From assembly GCF_015291885.1 (NCBI RefSeq), contig NZ_CP036186.1:3499001-3563000 (forward strand): 64,000 nucleotides of DNA, written 5' to 3'. Shown one piece after another: positions 12,267 to 24,272 of this stretch. A model generated the notes under the pieces. The model was not told the origin of the DNA and did no database searches. It saw nothing but the letters and a program-made list of their open reading frames with translations. The position numbers and the translations under genes are program-made. The stretch is from Stutzerimonas stutzeri (GTDB lineage: Bacteria > Pseudomonadota > Gammaproteobacteria > Pseudomonadales > Pseudomonadaceae). Numbering within the stretch: the first letter of the stretch is position 1; every line of letters begins with the position of its first letter.

Positions 12267-12301
12267 AAAAAGCCCGCCGATGTGTTATCGGCGGGCTTTT
12301 T
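12267..12301 (-). terminator. purL terminator (bidirectional)
   Basis: AAAAGCCCGCCGAT (12267-12280 region) pairs with ATCGGCGGGCTTTT (12287-12300) around GTGTT. A-rich and T-rich arms make it work both ways. It lies 27 bp beyond the purL stop. Confidence 0.88.
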
Positions 12302-12327
12302 GAGAGCGGCTGGATTGACCCAACCGG

Positions 12328-15300
12328 TCAGTCGACCCAGACCCGTGCGTTACGGAACATGCGCATCCAGCCACCGTCCTCCTGCCACTCGTCAGGACGC
12401 CAGGAGTTGGTCACTGCGCGGAACACTCGCTCAGGGTGCGGCATCATGATGGTCACGCGGCCGTCGCGGCTGCTAAGACCGGTGATACCGCGTGGTGAAC
12501 CGTTCGGGTTGGCCGGATAGCGCTCGGTGACCTTGCCGTGGCTGTCTACATAGCGCAGCGCAACGGTGCCGGAGAGATCGGCCTGCAGCATGGCCTCTTC
12601 GCTTTCGAACTCCGCATGGCCTTCGCCGTGAGCGATGGCGATCGGCAGGCGTGAACCGGCCATGCCCTGCAGGAAGATCGACGGCGAATCCTGAATCTGA
12701 ACCATCGCCACCCGCGCTTCGAACTGCTCCGAGCGGTTGCGCACGAAGTGCGGCCAGTTCTCGGTGCCCGGAATCAGTTCGTGCAGGTTGCTCATCATCT
12801 GGCAACCGTTGCACACGCCCAGAGCGAAGCTGTCCCTGCGCTCGAAGAAAGCCTGGAAGCCATCCCGTGCACGCGCGTTGAACAGAATCGACTTGGCCCA
12901 GCCTTCACCGGCGCCGAGCACGTCGCCGTAGGAGAAGCCACCGCAGGCGACCAGGCCCTTGAACTCCTCAAGGCTGACACGACCGGAAAGGATGTCACTC
13001 ATATGCACGTCGACCGCGGCGAAACCGGCACGGTCGAACGCCGCCGCCATCTCTACCTGGCCGTTGACGCCTTGCTCGCGCAGCACCGCAATCTGCGGAC
13101 GAATGCCACGCTTGATGTAGGGCGCAGCGATGTCTTCGTTCACGTCGAAGCTCAGCTTGGCGCTAAGGCCTGGGCTGTCCTCTTCGAGCAGCGCGTCGAA
13201 CTCCTGATCGGCACACTCGGCGTTATCGCGCAGACGCTGGATCTGGTAACTGGTTTCCGCCCACTGCCGATGCAGCAGGCGGCGCTCACCGGCGAAGACT
13301 TCGCTCTCGCCGTGCTTGATCGACACATGGCCATTGTTGACCGGTTGACCAATGACAGCGACGCAGTCACCCAGACCGGCTGCACTGAACTGCGCCAGCA
13401 CGATTTCGGTATCGCCCTGACGCACCTGGATCACCGCACCGAGCTCTTCGTTGAAGAGCATGGGTGCTACATCTGCGGCGCTTTCCAGCAGACCGTCGAG
13501 ATTGAGGTTCAGGCCGCAGTGACCGGCAAACGCCATTTCCAGCACGGTGGTCAGCAGGCCACCGTCGGAACGGTCATGGTAGGCAAGCAACAGACCGTCG
13601 GCATTCAGTCCCTGAACCACAGCGAAGAACGCCTGCAGGTCTTCGGCATCATCGACGTCAGGTGCCTGACGACCAAGCTGCCCGTACACCTGCGCGAGGA
13701 TCGAAGCGCCCATGCGGTTCTGCCCGCGCCCCAGATCGATCAGAATCAGGTCCGTAGCACCCTTGTCCAGGCGCAACTGCGGGGTCAGGGTCTGGCGGAT
13801 ATCAGTGACCGGGGCAAAGCCGGAAACGATCAGCGACATCGGCGAGGTCACGCTTTTCTCGGCGCCCTCCTCGCTCCAGCGGGTCTTCATCGACATCGAG
13901 TCCTTGCCCACTGGAATGGTCAGGCCCAGCTGCGGGCACAGCTCCATGCCGACGGCGCGAACGGTGTCGTACAACCGTGCGTCTTCGCCCGGATGGCCGG
14001 CGGCGGCCATCCAGTTGGCGGACAATTTGATGTCGGAGATCTTCTCGATGCGCGCCGCTGCCAGGTTGGTCAGCGTTTCGCCAATGGCCATGCGGCCTGA
14101 CGCCGGCGCGTTCAGCAATGCCAGCGGCGTGCGCTCGCCCATTGCCATGGCTTCGCCAGTGTAAACATCGTAGCTGGTAGCCGTGACGGCGCAGTCAGCG
14201 ACCGGCACCTGCCAAGGGCCGACCATCTGATCACGCGCTACCTGGCCGGTGATGCTGCGGTCGCCGATGGTGATCAGGAAGCTCTTGCTGGCGACCGCAG
14301 GGTGGCGCAGCACGCGGGTGACCGCCTCGTTCAGATCAACCGCAGCCGCATCGAAGTCATCACCCAGTTCCGCTTCGCGGCTGGCGCTGCGATGCATGCG
14401 CGGCGGCTTGCCGAGCAGCACTTCGAGCGGCATGTCCACCGGGGTGTTGCCGAAATGGCTGTCGGTGACGGTCAGTTGTGGCTCTTCGGTCGCCTCGCCG
14501 ACGACGGCGAACGGGCAGCGCTCTCGTTCGCAGATGGCCTGGAAACGCTCGAAATCGACGGCGCTGACGGCCAGTACGTAGCGCTCCTGGGACTCGTTGC
14601 TCCAGATCTCGTGCGGGGCCATGCCCGGCTCGTCGTTGGGCACGTTGCGCAGTTCGAAGCGGCCACCGCGGCCGCCATCGTTGACCAGCTCCGGGAAGGC
14701 GTTGGAGATGCCACCGGCGCCGACGTCATGGATGAAGGCGATGGGGTTCTGGTCGCCCAGCTGCCAGCAACGGTCGATGACCTCCTGACAACGGCGTTCC
14801 ATTTCCGGGTTCTCACGCTGCACCGAGGCGAAATCCAGATCGGCAGAGCTGGCACCGGTCGCGACCGAGGAAGCGGCGCCTCCGCCCAGGCCGATCAGCA
14901 TGGCCGGGCCGCCGAGCACGATCAGCTTGGCGCCAACGGTAATCTCGGCTTTCTGTACGTGATCTTCACGGATGTTGCCCATGCCACCGGCGAGCATGAT
15001 CGGCTTGTGATAACCACGCACCTCGTCGCCGCGCGGCGTGTTGATCGACTGCTCGAATGTACGGAAGTAACCGGTCAGCGCCGGGCGGCCGAACTCGTTG
15101 TTGAACGCGGCGCCGCCCAGCGGGCCTTCGATCATGATGTCCAGCGGCGTGACGATGCGTTCCGGCTTGCCATAGGCCTGTTCCCACGGCTGTTCGAAGC
15201 CGGGAATGTTCAGGTTGGAGACGGTGAAGCCAGTCAGACCTGCCTTGGGCTTGGCTCCGCGGCCGGTGGCGCCCTCGTCGCGAATTTCGCCACCGGAACC

Positions 15301-16224
15301 GGTGGAAGCACCGGAGAACGGCGAGATGGCGGTCGGGTGGTTGTGGGTTTCCACCTTCATCAGGATGTGCACCGGCTCCTGCACCGCGCCGTACTGGCGG
15401 GTTTCAGGATTGGGGAAGAAACGCCCTGCGGTGTGGCCAACGATGACCGACGCGTTGTCCTTGTAAGCGGACAGCACGTTCTCGCTGTGCATCTGGTAGG
15501 TGTTCTTGATCATGCCGAACAGCGACTTGTCCTGGCTTTCGCCGTCGATGTCCCAGCTGGCATTGAAGATCTTGTGGCGGCAATGCTCGGAATTGGCCTG
15601 CGCGAACATCATTAGCTCGATGTCGTGCGGGTTGCGCTTGAGGCCCTGGAAGGCGCTGACCAGATAATCGATTTCGTCTTCGGCCAGGGCCAGGCCCAGT
15701 TCGATATTGGCCTTTTCCAGCGCGGCGCGGCCGCCACCGAGGATATCTACTGCAGTCAGCGGCTTAGGCTCGGCATGGCTGAACAGGTTGGTGGCTTCTT
15801 CGAAGCGATCGAGCACCAGTTGCGTCATGCGGTCGTGCAGTGCCGCGGCAATCAGCTGTGTATCGCTATCGGAAAACTCGCCCTGCACGTAATAGGCGAT
15901 GCCCCGCTCCAGCCGCTGGATCTTCTCCAGGCCGCAGTTGTGGGCGATATCGCTCGCCTTGCTCGACCACGGCGAGATGGTGCCGAAGCGCGGCACCACA
16001 AGAAACAGCTGACCGGCAGGTTCCTGCACCGGCACGCTGGGGCCGTACTTCAGCAGGCGGGTCAGTACGTTCTGCTCATCCGCGCCAAGCGTGCCGGAAA
16101 CCTCGGCGAAATGGGCGAACTCGGCATACAGCCCGCTGACGGCGGGGACCTTATCGGTCAGTTGTGCCAGGAGCTTGCCATGACGGAAGGCGGAAAGAGC
16201 GGGAGCGCCGCGCAGGATCAACAT
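12328..16224 (-). CDS. purL: Phosphoribosylformylglycinamidine synthase (1298 aa)
   Basis: This is the large one-chain FGAM synthase of proteobacteria. It converts FGAR, glutamine and ATP to FGAM in the fourth step of purine synthesis, in the cytoplasm. The length matches the family (about 1300 aa). Visible signs are the N-terminal domain ([14 protein letters not shown]), two AIR-synthase-like halves with [19 protein letters not shown] and [11 protein letters not shown], and a C-terminal glutaminase. The glutaminase has the nucleophile Cys in [12 protein letters not shown] and His/Glu in AHGEGHAEF. The gene stands alone with its own terminator. Its high GC and normal codon use mark the start of the core chromosome. 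Confidence 0.97.
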   Translation of the reverse strand: MLILRGAPALSAFRHGKLLAQLTDKVPAVSGLYAEFAHFAEVSGTLGADEQNVLTRLLKYGPSVPVQEPAGQLFLVVPRFGTISPWSSKASDIAHNCGLEKIQRLERGIAYYVQGEFSDSDTQLIAAALHDRMTQLVLDRFEEATNLFSHAEPKPLTAVDILGGGRAALEKANIELGLALAEDEIDYLVSAFQGLKRNPHDIELMMFAQANSEHCRHKIFNASWDIDGESQDKSLFGMIKNTYQMHSENVLSAYKDNASVIVGHTAGRFFPNPETRQYGAVQEPVHILMKVETHNHPTAISPFSGASTGSGGEIRDEGATGRGAKPKAGLTGFTVSNLNIPGFEQPWEQAYGKPERIVTPLDIMIEGPLGGAAFNNEFGRPALTGYFRTFEQSINTPRGDEVRGYHKPIMLAGGMGNIREDHVQKAEITVGAKLIVLGGPAMLIGLGGGAASSVATGASSADLDFASVQRENPEMERRCQEVIDRCWQLGDQNPIAFIHDVGAGGISNAFPELVNDGGRGGRFELRNVPNDEPGMAPHEIWSNESQERYVLAVSAVDFERFQAICERERCPFAVVGEATEEPQLTVTDSHFGNTPVDMPLEVLLGKPPRMHRSASREAELGDDFDAAAVDLNEAVTRVLRHPAVASKSFLITIGDRSITGQVARDQMVGPWQVPVADCAVTATSYDVYTGEAMAMGERTPLALLNAPASGRMAIGETLTNLAAARIEKISDIKLSANWMAAAGHPGEDARLYDTVRAVGMELCPQLGLTIPVGKDSMSMKTRWSEEGAEKSVTSPMSLIVSGFAPVTDIRQTLTPQLRLDKGATDLILIDLGRGQNRMGASILAQVYGQLGRQAPDVDDAEDLQAFFAVVQGLNADGLLLAYHDRSDGGLLTTVLEMAFAGHCGLNLNLDGLLESAADVAPMLFNEELGAVIQVRQGDTEIVLAQFSAAGLGDCVAVIGQPVNNGHVSIKHGESEVFAGERRLLHRQWAETSYQIQRLRDNAECADQEFDALLEEDSPGLSAKLSFDVNEDIAAPYIKRGIRPQIAVLREQGVNGQVEMAAAFDRAGFAAVDVHMSDILSGRVSLEEFKGLVACGGFSYGDVLGAGEGWAKSILFNARARDGFQAFFERRDSFALGVCNGCQMMSNLHELIPGTENWPHFVRNRSEQFEARVAMVQIQDSPSIFLQGMAGSRLPIAIAHGEGHAEFESEEAMLQADLSGTVALRYVDSHGKVTERYPANPNGSPRGITGLSSRDGRVTIMMPHPERVFRAVTNSWRPDEWQEDGGWMRMFRNARVWVD

Positions 16225-16349
16225 CGTCGGAACAGCCTCGGAGGGGGGAGCAGTCGGGGCGCGTATTCTAGCCCATGACGGCGGCCGAGGCTAAGGCTGA
16301 ACACAGCCAGGCGCCGCGTGTTCCGACGGCGCGCCCCGCCTGGCTCGGA

Positions 16350-17117
16350 TCAGTGCAGGATCTGGCTGAGAAACAGCTTAGTCCTGTCATTGACCGGACT
16401 GGTGAAGAACACCTCTGGCTCGGCCTGTTCGACTATCTCACCCTTGTCCATGAAGATCACCCGGTCCGCCACGGTGCGGGCGAAGCCCATCTCATGGGTC
16501 ACGCAGAGCATAGTCATGCCGCTTTCAGCGAGGCTGACCATGGTATCCAGCACCTCCTTGACCATTTCCGGATCGAGCGCCGAGGTCGGCTCATCGAACA
16601 GCATGATCTTCGGCTTCATGCACAGCGCGCGAGCGATCGCCACGCGCTGCTGCTGGCCTCCGGAGAGCTGGCCGGGAAATTTGTTGGCCTGCTCCGGGAT
16701 GCGCACGCGCTCCAGATAATGCATGGCGATTTCCTCGGCCTGCCGGCGTGGCAGCTTGCGCACCCACATTGGCGCCAGAGTGCAGTTCTGCAACACGGTC
16801 AGGTGTGGGAACAGGTTGAAGTGCTGAAAGACCATGCCGACTTCGCTGCGGATCGCCTCGATCTGTTTGAGGTCGCTGGTTAGCTCCACGCCATTGATGA
16901 CGATGCGCCCCTGCTGGTGCTCTTCCAGGCGATTGAGGCAGCGGATGGTGGTGGACTTGCCGGATCCGGACGGACCACATAGCACGATGCGCTCGCCCTG
17001 GCGCACAGAGAGATTGATGTCCTTGAGCACATGGAACTGACCGAACCATTTGTGCACGCCCTGCATGCGGATGACCGGCTCGCTGCTCTGCTCGGCCTGT
17101 GCGTTTGAATCACTCAT
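16350..17117 (-). CDS. aapP: General L-amino acid ABC transporter, ATP-binding protein
   Basis: A 255 aa ATPase of the polar amino acid class. It has Walker [10 protein letters not shown], signature [15 protein letters not shown], Walker [15 protein letters not shown], and the switch His in CVTHEMGFA. It drives uptake with two AapQM permeases and binding protein AapJ. AGGAGTG lies upstream of the ATG. The gene is 9 bp after aapM, last in the leftward aapJQMP operon. The nearest relatives by order and lengths are the broad-range Aap/Bzt systems and not the narrow GltIJKL type. Confidence 0.93.
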   Translation of the reverse strand: MSDSNAQAEQSSEPVIRMQGVHKWFGQFHVLKDINLSVRQGERIVLCGPSGSGKSTTIRCLNRLEEHQQGRIVINGVELTSDLKQIEAIRSEVGMVFQHFNLFPHLTVLQNCTLAPMWVRKLPRRQAEEIAMHYLERVRIPEQANKFPGQLSGGQQQRVAIARALCMKPKIMLFDEPTSALDPEMVKEVLDTMVSLAESGMTMLCVTHEMGFARTVADRVIFMDKGEIVEQAEPEVFFTSPVNDRTKLFLSQILH

Positions 17118-17126
17118 ATATCACTC

Positions 17127-18224
17127 CTAATGCTTGTGGCCAGTGTCCAGCTTGCGCTCCAGGCGCATCGAATAGCGGGACATGCCGAAACAGAACATCC
17201 AGTACACCAGCGCGGCGAACACGTAGCCCTCGGTGGACATGCCCAGCCATGCCGGGTCCGAGGTGGCGCGCTTGATGCTGTTGAGGAAGTCGAACAGGCC
17301 GATGATGATCACCAGACTGGTGTCCTTGAACAGGGCAATGAAGGTGTTGACGATGCCCGGTATCACCAGCTTCAGCGCCTGCGGCAGGATCACCAGCAGC
17401 GTGCTGCGCCAGTAGCCAAGGCCCATGGCCGCCGCGGCCTCGTACTGCCCCTTGGGGATCGCCTGCAGGCCGCCGCGCACCACCTCGGCGATATAGGCGG
17501 CCTCGAAGAACACCACCATCAGCATCGCCCGCAGCAGCTTGTCGAGGCTCATGCCTTCGGGCAGGAACAGCGGCAGCATGACCGAGGACATGAACAGCAC
17601 GGTGATCAACGGCACGCCGCGCCAGAACTCGATGAAGGTTACGCAGAGCACGCGAATAGCCGGCATATCCGAGCGCCGTCCCAATGCCAGCAGAATGCCC
17701 AGTGGCAACGCACCGGCAATGCCCACTGCAGCGATCACTACCGTTAGCATGAGCCCGCCCCACTGGCTGGTCGGCACCGTCTGCAGGCCGAGGAAGCCAC
17801 CATGCAGCAGCCAGTAGGCCAGCAGCGGGTAAACCAGCAGATAGCCCAGCCCGTAGCGCAACTTGTGTGGCATCTGCCGCAGGAACAGCGGTGCCGCACC
17901 GATGATAGCCAGCCAGGCTGCCGCATCGACACGCCAGCGCAGCTCCGTGGGATAGAAGCCGTACATGAACTGACCAAAGCGGGTCTGAATGAACACCCAG
18001 CAGGCACCTTCGCGACTGCAATCGGCGCGGGTGTCGCCGGTCCAGTCCGCCTTGAAGATGGCCCACTCAAGTACCGGCGGCACGATCAGCCAGACGAGGT
18101 ACAGCCCCACGAGGGTCAGCAGGGTGTTGATCCAGCTGGAGAACAGATTGGCCCGTAGCCAGCCGAGCGCACCGATGCTGATCGTCGGTGGTGGCAGGTC
18201 GGGCTTGAAGGTATGAATAGTCAT
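17127..18224 (-). CDS. aapM: General L-amino acid ABC transporter permease
   Basis: A 365 aa inner-membrane permease, longer than usual for HisMQ-type permeases because of an N-terminal extension with extra membrane segments, as in AapM. The core pattern is present: LALGRRSDMPAIRVLCVTFI, then EFWRGVPLITVLFMSS and the EAA-loop region AAAAMGLGYWRSTLLVILPQ. It pairs with AapQ to form the channel. The start codon is 4 bp beyond the aapQ stop, indicating coupling. Confidence 0.92.
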   Translation of the reverse strand: MTIHTFKPDLPPPTISIGALGWLRANLFSSWINTLLTLVGLYLVWLIVPPVLEWAIFKADWTGDTRADCSREGACWVFIQTRFGQFMYGFYPTELRWRVDAAAWLAIIGAAPLFLRQMPHKLRYGLGYLLVYPLLAYWLLHGGFLGLQTVPTSQWGGLMLTVVIAAVGIAGALPLGILLALGRRSDMPAIRVLCVTFIEFWRGVPLITVLFMSSVMLPLFLPEGMSLDKLLRAMLMVVFFEAAYIAEVVRGGLQAIPKGQYEAAAAMGLGYWRSTLLVILPQALKLVIPGIVNTFIALFKDTSLVIIIGLFDFLNSIKRATSDPAWLGMSTEGYVFAALVYWMFCFGMSRYSMRLERKLDTGHKH

Positions 18225-18228
18225 GCGC

Positions 18229-19413
18229 TCACCGCTCGATCAGCGCAATGCGCTTGTTGTACCAGTTCATCAGCAGCGAAATGCTGATGCTGATGGCCAG
18301 ATAGACGCTCATAGTGATGGCCATGGTTTCGATGGCCTGCCCGGTCTGGTTGAGCACCGTACCGGCGAACAACGACACCATGTCCGGATAGCCGATGGCC
18401 GCCGCCAGGGACGAGTTCTTCGCCAGATTGAGGTACTGGCTGGTCAGCGGCGGCACGATTACTCGCAACGCTTGTGGCACGATCACCAGCCGCAATACCT
18501 GGCCCGGCCGCAAGCCAAGAGATGCCGCCGCTTCGTTCTGGCCATGGCTGACCGCCTGAATGCCCGAACGCACCGTCTCGCCGATGAACGCCGCGGTGTA
18601 CACCGACAACGCCACCACAATCGACACCAGCTCGGGTATCACGACCCACCCACCACGGATATTGAAGCGCTGTAGCTCGGGTACCTCCCAAGTGAAAGGG
18701 GCGCCCGCAATGAATGTCCCCAGCCACGGAATCGCCAGGAAAAGCCCCAGGCTGGTCCAGAACACCGGAAACATTTTCCCGGTGGCATGCCGCCGCGCGC
18801 GCGCCCAACGATTGAGCAGGACCACCGCAACCAGCGCGACCAGCAGTGCCAGCCAGAACGCCCAGAAGCCATCCGCAGCGCTGGGTGCCGGCATCTGCAC
18901 GCCGCGGTTGTTGATAAATACCGCATCCCACAAGCTCAGGCTGTTACGTGGCCCAGGCAACGGGCTGATCACTGCGAAGTAGACGAAGAAGATCAGCAGC
19001 AACGGCGGGACGTTGCGGAAGATCTCTATATAGAGCGTTGCCAACTGGCGCATCAGCCAGTTGCTTGAGAGTCGCCCCACTCCGAGGACGAAACCCATGA
19101 CCGTGGCCAGGATTATCCCTATGACGCTGACCAGCAGGGTATTGAGCAATCCGACCCAGAAGACACGACCATAGGTGTCGCTCTCTCTGTAATCGATCAG
19201 GTGCTGTGAGATACCGAAGCCGGCGGCGTTGTTCAGGAAGCCGAACCCGGAGGTGATACCGCGATGGGAAAGATTGGTCTGCGTGTTATGAAACAGGTAC
19301 CAGCCGAACGCTACCACCGCCAAAACCGCTAATACCTGGAACACCCAAGCGCGTATTTGTGGATCGGTGAGCAACGAACGTCGCGGCACAGTGCCTTTGG
19401 CGATCGAACGCAT
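18229..19413 (-). CDS. aapQ: General L-amino acid ABC transporter permease
   Basis: A 394 aa permease with about eight membrane segments. It has the long periplasmic insert of AapQ proteins after the first segment and again near 180-240. The EAA loop reads NEAAASLGLRPGQVLRLVIV. GAGGA precedes the ATG. It follows aapJ after an 86 bp gap and precedes aapM by 4 bp. It forms the membrane heterodimer with AapM. Confidence 0.92.
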   Translation of the reverse strand: MRSIAKGTVPRRSLLTDPQIRAWVFQVLAVLAVVAFGWYLFHNTQTNLSHRGITSGFGFLNNAAGFGISQHLIDYRESDTYGRVFWVGLLNTLLVSVIGIILATVMGFVLGVGRLSSNWLMRQLATLYIEIFRNVPPLLLIFFVYFAVISPLPGPRNSLSLWDAVFINNRGVQMPAPSAADGFWAFWLALLVALVAVVLLNRWARARRHATGKMFPVFWTSLGLFLAIPWLGTFIAGAPFTWEVPELQRFNIRGGWVVIPELVSIVVALSVYTAAFIGETVRSGIQAVSHGQNEAAASLGLRPGQVLRLVIVPQALRVIVPPLTSQYLNLAKNSSLAAAIGYPDMVSLFAGTVLNQTGQAIETMAITMSVYLAISISISLLMNWYNKRIALIER

Positions 19414-19499
19414 TGAAAGTCCTCATGCCGCACGGCTGGCCCTTTCGGGCCGGCCGTGCTCATCCATGAACATGGCCGGCACCAGGCCGGCCAGCGGGC

Positions 19500-20528
19500 T
19501 CAGCGCACCGGCGGTGCGTATTGCAGGCCACCGTTGTTCCACAAGGCATTGAGGCCGCGCTCGATCTTCAGCTCGCTGCCGGCCCCTACGTTGCGATCGA
19601 AGATCTCACCATAATTGCCCACTTGCTTGACGATCTGAACCGCCCAGTCTTTCGGCAATTTGAGATCCTTGCCGTACTCACCTTCCGCGCCGAGCAGACG
19701 TGCCACATCGGGGTTCTTGGTGCTTTTGGCGGTCTCTTCGACATTGGCAGCGGTCACGCCAAGCTCTTCGGCATTCACCATGGCGAACAGCGTCCAGCGC
19801 ACGATATCGAACCACTCCTCATCACCCTGGCGGACTGCTGGGCCAAGCGGCTCCTTGGAGATCACCTCGGGCAACACGACATACTGATCGGGATTGGCCA
19901 GCTTGATACGCTGGGCATAGAGCTGTGACTGGTCAGAGGTCAGCACGTCGCAGCGACCGGACTCCAGCGACTTGGCGCTTTCGTCAGACGTGTCGTAGGT
20001 AATGGGGGTGTATTTCAGGCTGTTGGCGCGGAAATAGTCGGAAAGGTTCAGCTCGGTGGTGGTTCCAGCCTGGATGCACACTGTGGCGCCATCCAGCTCC
20101 TTGGCGCTGCTGACGCCGAGCTCCTTGTTCACCAGAAAACCTTGCCCATCGTAGTAGGTCACGCCGGTAAAGTTCAGCCCCATGGCTGCGTCACGCGAGC
20201 TGGTCCAAGTGGTGTTGCGCGAGAGCACATCGACTTCGCCCGACTGCAGCGCAGTGAAACGCTCCTTGGCGGTCAGCGGGCTGTACTTGACCTTACTGGC
20301 ATCGCCGAACACTGCTGCAGCGACTGCGCGACAGACATCGACATCAATACCCAGATACTGCCCTTTGGCATCGGCGTAAGAAAAGCCCGGAAGGCCGTCA
20401 CTGATGCCGCACTGCACGAATCCTTTCTTCTGCACCGCATCGAGGGTCGCCCCTGCCTGCGCCAGCCCGCTGACGCCCAGCAACGACGCTGCACCCAGCG
20501 CAGCCAGTGTGGATTTCACCCTAATCAT
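19500..20528 (-). CDS. aapJ: General L-amino acid ABC transporter, periplasmic binding protein
   Basis: A 342 aa protein with a signal peptide (basic MIRVKSTLAAL, hydrophobic core, SGLAQA cleavage). The fold pattern of type II solute-binding proteins follows: FVQCGISDGLPGFSYADAKG, IDVDVCRAVAAAVFGD, SRNTTWTSSRDAAMG. It captures a range of L-amino acids in the periplasm and gives them to AapQMP. CTGGAGG lies upstream of the start. As first gene it is probably under nitrogen or carbon control, but no clear sigma-54 site was seen in the 343 bp upstream gap. Confidence 0.94.
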   Translation of the reverse strand: MIRVKSTLAALGAASLLGVSGLAQAGATLDAVQKKGFVQCGISDGLPGFSYADAKGQYLGIDVDVCRAVAAAVFGDASKVKYSPLTAKERFTALQSGEVDVLSRNTTWTSSRDAAMGLNFTGVTYYDGQGFLVNKELGVSSAKELDGATVCIQAGTTTELNLSDYFRANSLKYTPITYDTSDESAKSLESGRCDVLTSDQSQLYAQRIKLANPDQYVVLPEVISKEPLGPAVRQGDEEWFDIVRWTLFAMVNAEELGVTAANVEETAKSTKNPDVARLLGAEGEYGKDLKLPKDWAVQIVKQVGNYGEIFDRNVGAGSELKIERGLNALWNNGGLQYAPPVR

Positions 20529-21528
<1,000 letters not shown>

Positions 21529-21820
21529 TATACAAAGCGTGCGCTCAGACTAAGGCGCACTTCGCTGCAGGGACGCGTCGTTGATAGAGGGTTGCATCAA
21601 TCCGATCAGCTCGCTCCCCTGCAGGAATGGCCAAGGCCAGACTGATCAGCTCGCTCGATACGCTGAAAGGCCGATAGCCATCGACGCTCTACCGTCAAAG
21701 ACCACGCTGGCAACAGCGCGCTGGTCGAAAGACAGGCCATCCTGAGCGCGAGACTTCGCCACGAATGCGTCTTGCATTACACTGGCGCGCGACACTTTCC
21801 TAATAAATGACGAGAAGACC

Positions 21821-23257
21821 GTGCTCAAAGCACTCAAGAAAATCTTTGGCAAGGCCCCGGATGTGCGGGCCGGCGTAGCCGACAGCACCCCGGCTGCCGG
21901 CAACGAGGCGCAGCAGCACAGCGCGCCCTCCCAGCAGTCAGTCGAAACAACCGACACTTCATCCAAGCAGCTGGCTCCGGAGCGTAGTGCGGAAAAACCG
22001 CGACGTCAGCGCAGCAGCAAACCAGCCAAGCCAGCCGCCCCTGCATGGAAGCTGGAAGATTTCGCCGTCGAAGCCGTCGAAGGCAAAACCCGCTTCCACG
22101 ACTTCAAGCTCGCGCCTGAGCTGATGCATGCGATTCACGATCTGGGATTCCCTTACTGCACACCGATCCAGGCCCAGGTGCTCGGCTACACCCTCGCCGG
22201 AAGAGACGCCATTGGCCGCGCCCAGACCGGCACCGGCAAGACGGCCGCCTTCCTTATTTCCACCATAACGCAGCTGCTCGATACACCGCCGCCGAAAGAT
22301 CGCTACATGGGCGAGCCGCGCGCGCTGATCATCGCGCCGACCCGTGAGCTCGTGGTGCAGATTGCCAATGACGCGCTGGACCTGACCAAGTACACCAACC
22401 TGAACGTGATGAGCTTCGTTGGCGGCATGGATTTCGACAAGCAGCTCAAGCTGCTGGAATCGAAGTTCTGCGACATCCTGGTTGCCACGCCCGGTCGCCT
22501 GCTGGACTTCAACCAGCGTGGCGAGGTGCATCTGGACATGGTCGAGGTGATGGTGCTGGACGAGGCCGACCGCATGCTCGACATGGGCTTCATCCCACAG
22601 GTTCGCCAGATCATCCGGCAGACACCACCCAAGAGCGAGCGCCAGACCCTGCTGTTCTCCGCCACGTTCACCGATGACGTAATGAACCTGGCGCAGCAAT
22701 GGACGACCAACCCGGCCGTGGTCGAGATCGAGCCGGAGAACGTCGCCAGCGACACCGTCGAACAGCACGTATTCGCCGTGGCCGGCAGTGACAAGTACAA
22801 GCTGCTGTACAACCTGATCACCCAGAACGACTGGACGCGGGTGATGGTCTTCGCCAACCGCAAGGACGAGGTACGGCGAATCGAAGAGCGCCTGACCCGC
22901 GACGGCATCAGCGCCGCGCAGATGTCCGGCGACGTGCCGCAGCACAAACGCATCCGAACACTGGAAGGCTTCCGTGAAGGCAAGATACGCGTGCTCGTGG
23001 CGACCGATGTCGCTGGTCGCGGCATTCATGTCGATGGCATCAGTCACGTGATCAACTTCACCCTGCCTGAGGATCCGGATGACTACGTGCACCGCATCGG
23101 ACGAACCGGTCGTGCCGGCTCCAGCGGAACCTCGATCAGCTTCGCTGGCGAAGACGACTCCTTTGCCCTGCCGCCCATCGAAGCGTTGATCGGCCGCAAG
23201 ATTCAGTGCGAGATGCCCTCGGCAGAACTGCTCGCCCCTGTTCCCCACTCTCGCTGA
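21821..23257 (+). CDS. rhlB: DEAD-box ATP-dependent RNA helicase, RhlB-like
   Basis: 478 aa starting at GTG 21821. Residues 1-75 are a low-complexity, basic Ala/Pro/Ser tail ([18 protein letters not shown]). The helicase core shows the Q motif ([10 protein letters not shown]), [30 protein letters not shown] ([13 protein letters not shown]), [14 protein letters not shown] and [10 protein letters not shown]. It unwinds short RNA duplexes; in enterobacteria RhlB works with RNase E. Similarity to E. coli RhlB over the core supports the name, while the extended N-terminus is the Pseudomonas form. The gene stands alone in the same direction as the esterase, after a 292 bp gap with no gene seen. Confidence 0.88.
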   Translation: MLKALKKIFGKAPDVRAGVADSTPAAGNEAQQHSAPSQQSVETTDTSSKQLAPERSAEKPRRQRSSKPAKPAAPAWKLEDFAVEAVEGKTRFHDFKLAPELMHAIHDLGFPYCTPIQAQVLGYTLAGRDAIGRAQTGTGKTAAFLISTITQLLDTPPPKDRYMGEPRALIIAPTRELVVQIANDALDLTKYTNLNVMSFVGGMDFDKQLKLLESKFCDILVATPGRLLDFNQRGEVHLDMVEVMVLDEADRMLDMGFIPQVRQIIRQTPPKSERQTLLFSATFTDDVMNLAQQWTTNPAVVEIEPENVASDTVEQHVFAVAGSDKYKLLYNLITQNDWTRVMVFANRKDEVRRIEERLTRDGISAAQMSGDVPQHKRIRTLEGFREGKIRVLVATDVAGRGIHVDGISHVINFTLPEDPDDYVHRIGRTGRAGSSGTSISFAGEDDSFALPPIEALIGRKIQCEMPSAELLAPVPHSR

Positions 23258-23393
23258 ATCAGCCAGACGCGGTATCGGTTACCGCGTCCTCCTCCTGCAA
23301 TGCCTACCCTGACTTGGCGATGACCTGAGTCAAGCCTCAGTCATTACGCAGCGGCTAGAGTTGTACACAGCACCGAACGCAAGGAGATAACCG

Positions 23394-23558
23394 ATGGACA
23401 GCATTCACTGGCTTCTGACGCTCATCGTCATCGGCTTCATCCTGCTATGCGTAGGCTTCGCTTACCGGGACACGCAGTGGGGCGTGGGCTTGCTGGGGCT
23501 TGGAGTGCTCGCCATGTTTTCGACCCTAGCCTTCAAGATGTACATCACCTTCTACTGA
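23394..23558 (+). CDS. Small membrane protein with two helices (54 aa)
   Basis: AAGGAGATAACCG precedes the ATG. Two hydrophobic helices, LLTLIVIGFILLCVGFAY and VGLLGLGVLAMFSTLAF, are joined by a short polar turn (RDTQWG). The frame is short but the ribosome site is near ideal and composition is core-like. It lies between rhlB and the convergent moa operon. Function unknown; no family recognised. Confidence 0.7.
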   Translation: MDSIHWLLTLIVIGFILLCVGFAYRDTQWGVGLLGLGVLAMFSTLAFKMYITFY

Positions 23559-23562
23559 AAGC

Positions 23563-24021
23563 TCAGCCCTTCTCGCTCCAGCGTTCGGCCGCAACCTGAT
23601 CGCTGGCGCGACCTTCCACCCAGCGCGGCCCGGAGGACGTAGTTTCCTTTTTCCAGAATGGGGCCCGCGTCTTCAGATAATCCATTACGAAGCGACAGGC
23701 ATCGAAGGCGGCATCGCGATGGGCGCTCGCCGCACCAACGAAAACGATTGGCTCGCCTGGCGCCAACGCGCCAACGCGGTGCAGTACATCAAGCCGCAAT
23801 AGGGGCCAGCGCTGCTCCGCCTCGCTGATGATCTTTTCCAGCGCCTTTTCGGTCATCCCCGGCGCATGCTCGAGGAACATCCCGGCCACATCCTGGCCGT
23901 CATTGAAATCCCTTACGTACCCGACGAACCCGGCGACCCCACCAATCCCCAGGTTGGCCGCATGCAGCGCATTGAGTTCGGCACCGGGGTCGAACGCTGC
24001 CGTCTGTACACGAACCGCCAT
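23563..24021 (-). CDS. moaE: Molybdopterin synthase catalytic subunit
   Basis: 152 aa, as expected for MoaE. Visible signs are the N-terminal AVRVQTAAFDPGAEL, the VRDFNDG region, HAPGMTEKALEKI, HRVGALAPGEPIV, and VGAASAHRDAAF followed by KTRAPFWKKE with the active-site Lys. It moves sulfur from MoaD thiocarboxylate to precursor Z to make molybdopterin. It begins 2 bp after the moaD stop in the order moaC-moaD-moaE. Confidence 0.96.
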   Translation of the reverse strand: MAVRVQTAAFDPGAELNALHAANLGIGGVAGFVGYVRDFNDGQDVAGMFLEHAPGMTEKALEKIISEAEQRWPLLRLDVLHRVGALAPGEPIVFVGAASAHRDAAFDACRFVMDYLKTRAPFWKKETTSSGPRWVEGRASDQVAAERWSEKG

Positions 24022-24023
24022 GC

Positions 24024-24272
24024 TCAGCCTCCGGTCACGGTGGGAAAGAAAGCGACTTCATCGCCATCGGTGATTGGCTCGTCGAGACCGCAGAGTTCCT
24101 GATTGCGGGCACACATCAGATTCTGCTCGGCAAGCACCTCCCAGACACCGCCCCGCGCAAGCAGCTGCCGGCGCAGGTCGTCCACGCAGGCAAGCGAGGC
24201 ATCCCATTGCAGACGCTCGCCATCACTGCCAAGGGCTTCGCGATAGCGGGCAAAGAACTGGACCGTAATCAT
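24024..24272 (-). CDS. moaD: Molybdopterin synthase sulfur carrier subunit
   Basis: 82 aa with a ubiquitin-like fold pattern and the required C-terminal Gly-Gly (FFPTVTGG), which is adenylated and thiolated. The ATG at 24272 overlaps the moaC stop by 4 bp, so longer upstream frames are rejected. It forms the MoaD2E2 synthase with the next gene. Confidence 0.95.
   Translation of the reverse strand: MITVQFFARYREALGSDGERLQWDASLACVDDLRRQLLARGGVWEVLAEQNLMCARNQELCGLDEPITDGDEVAFFPTVTGG

Noticed and set aside
12748..14100. Long plus-strand open frame across purL
   Set aside because: Antisense shadow of a clear, full-length purL; His/Gln/Val-rich composition typical of reverse frames in GC-rich genes. 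The same holds for 14302-15615.
21959..23248. 429-codon minus-strand frame across rhlB
   Set aside because: The helicase motifs are on the plus strand; the minus frame has no family signs.
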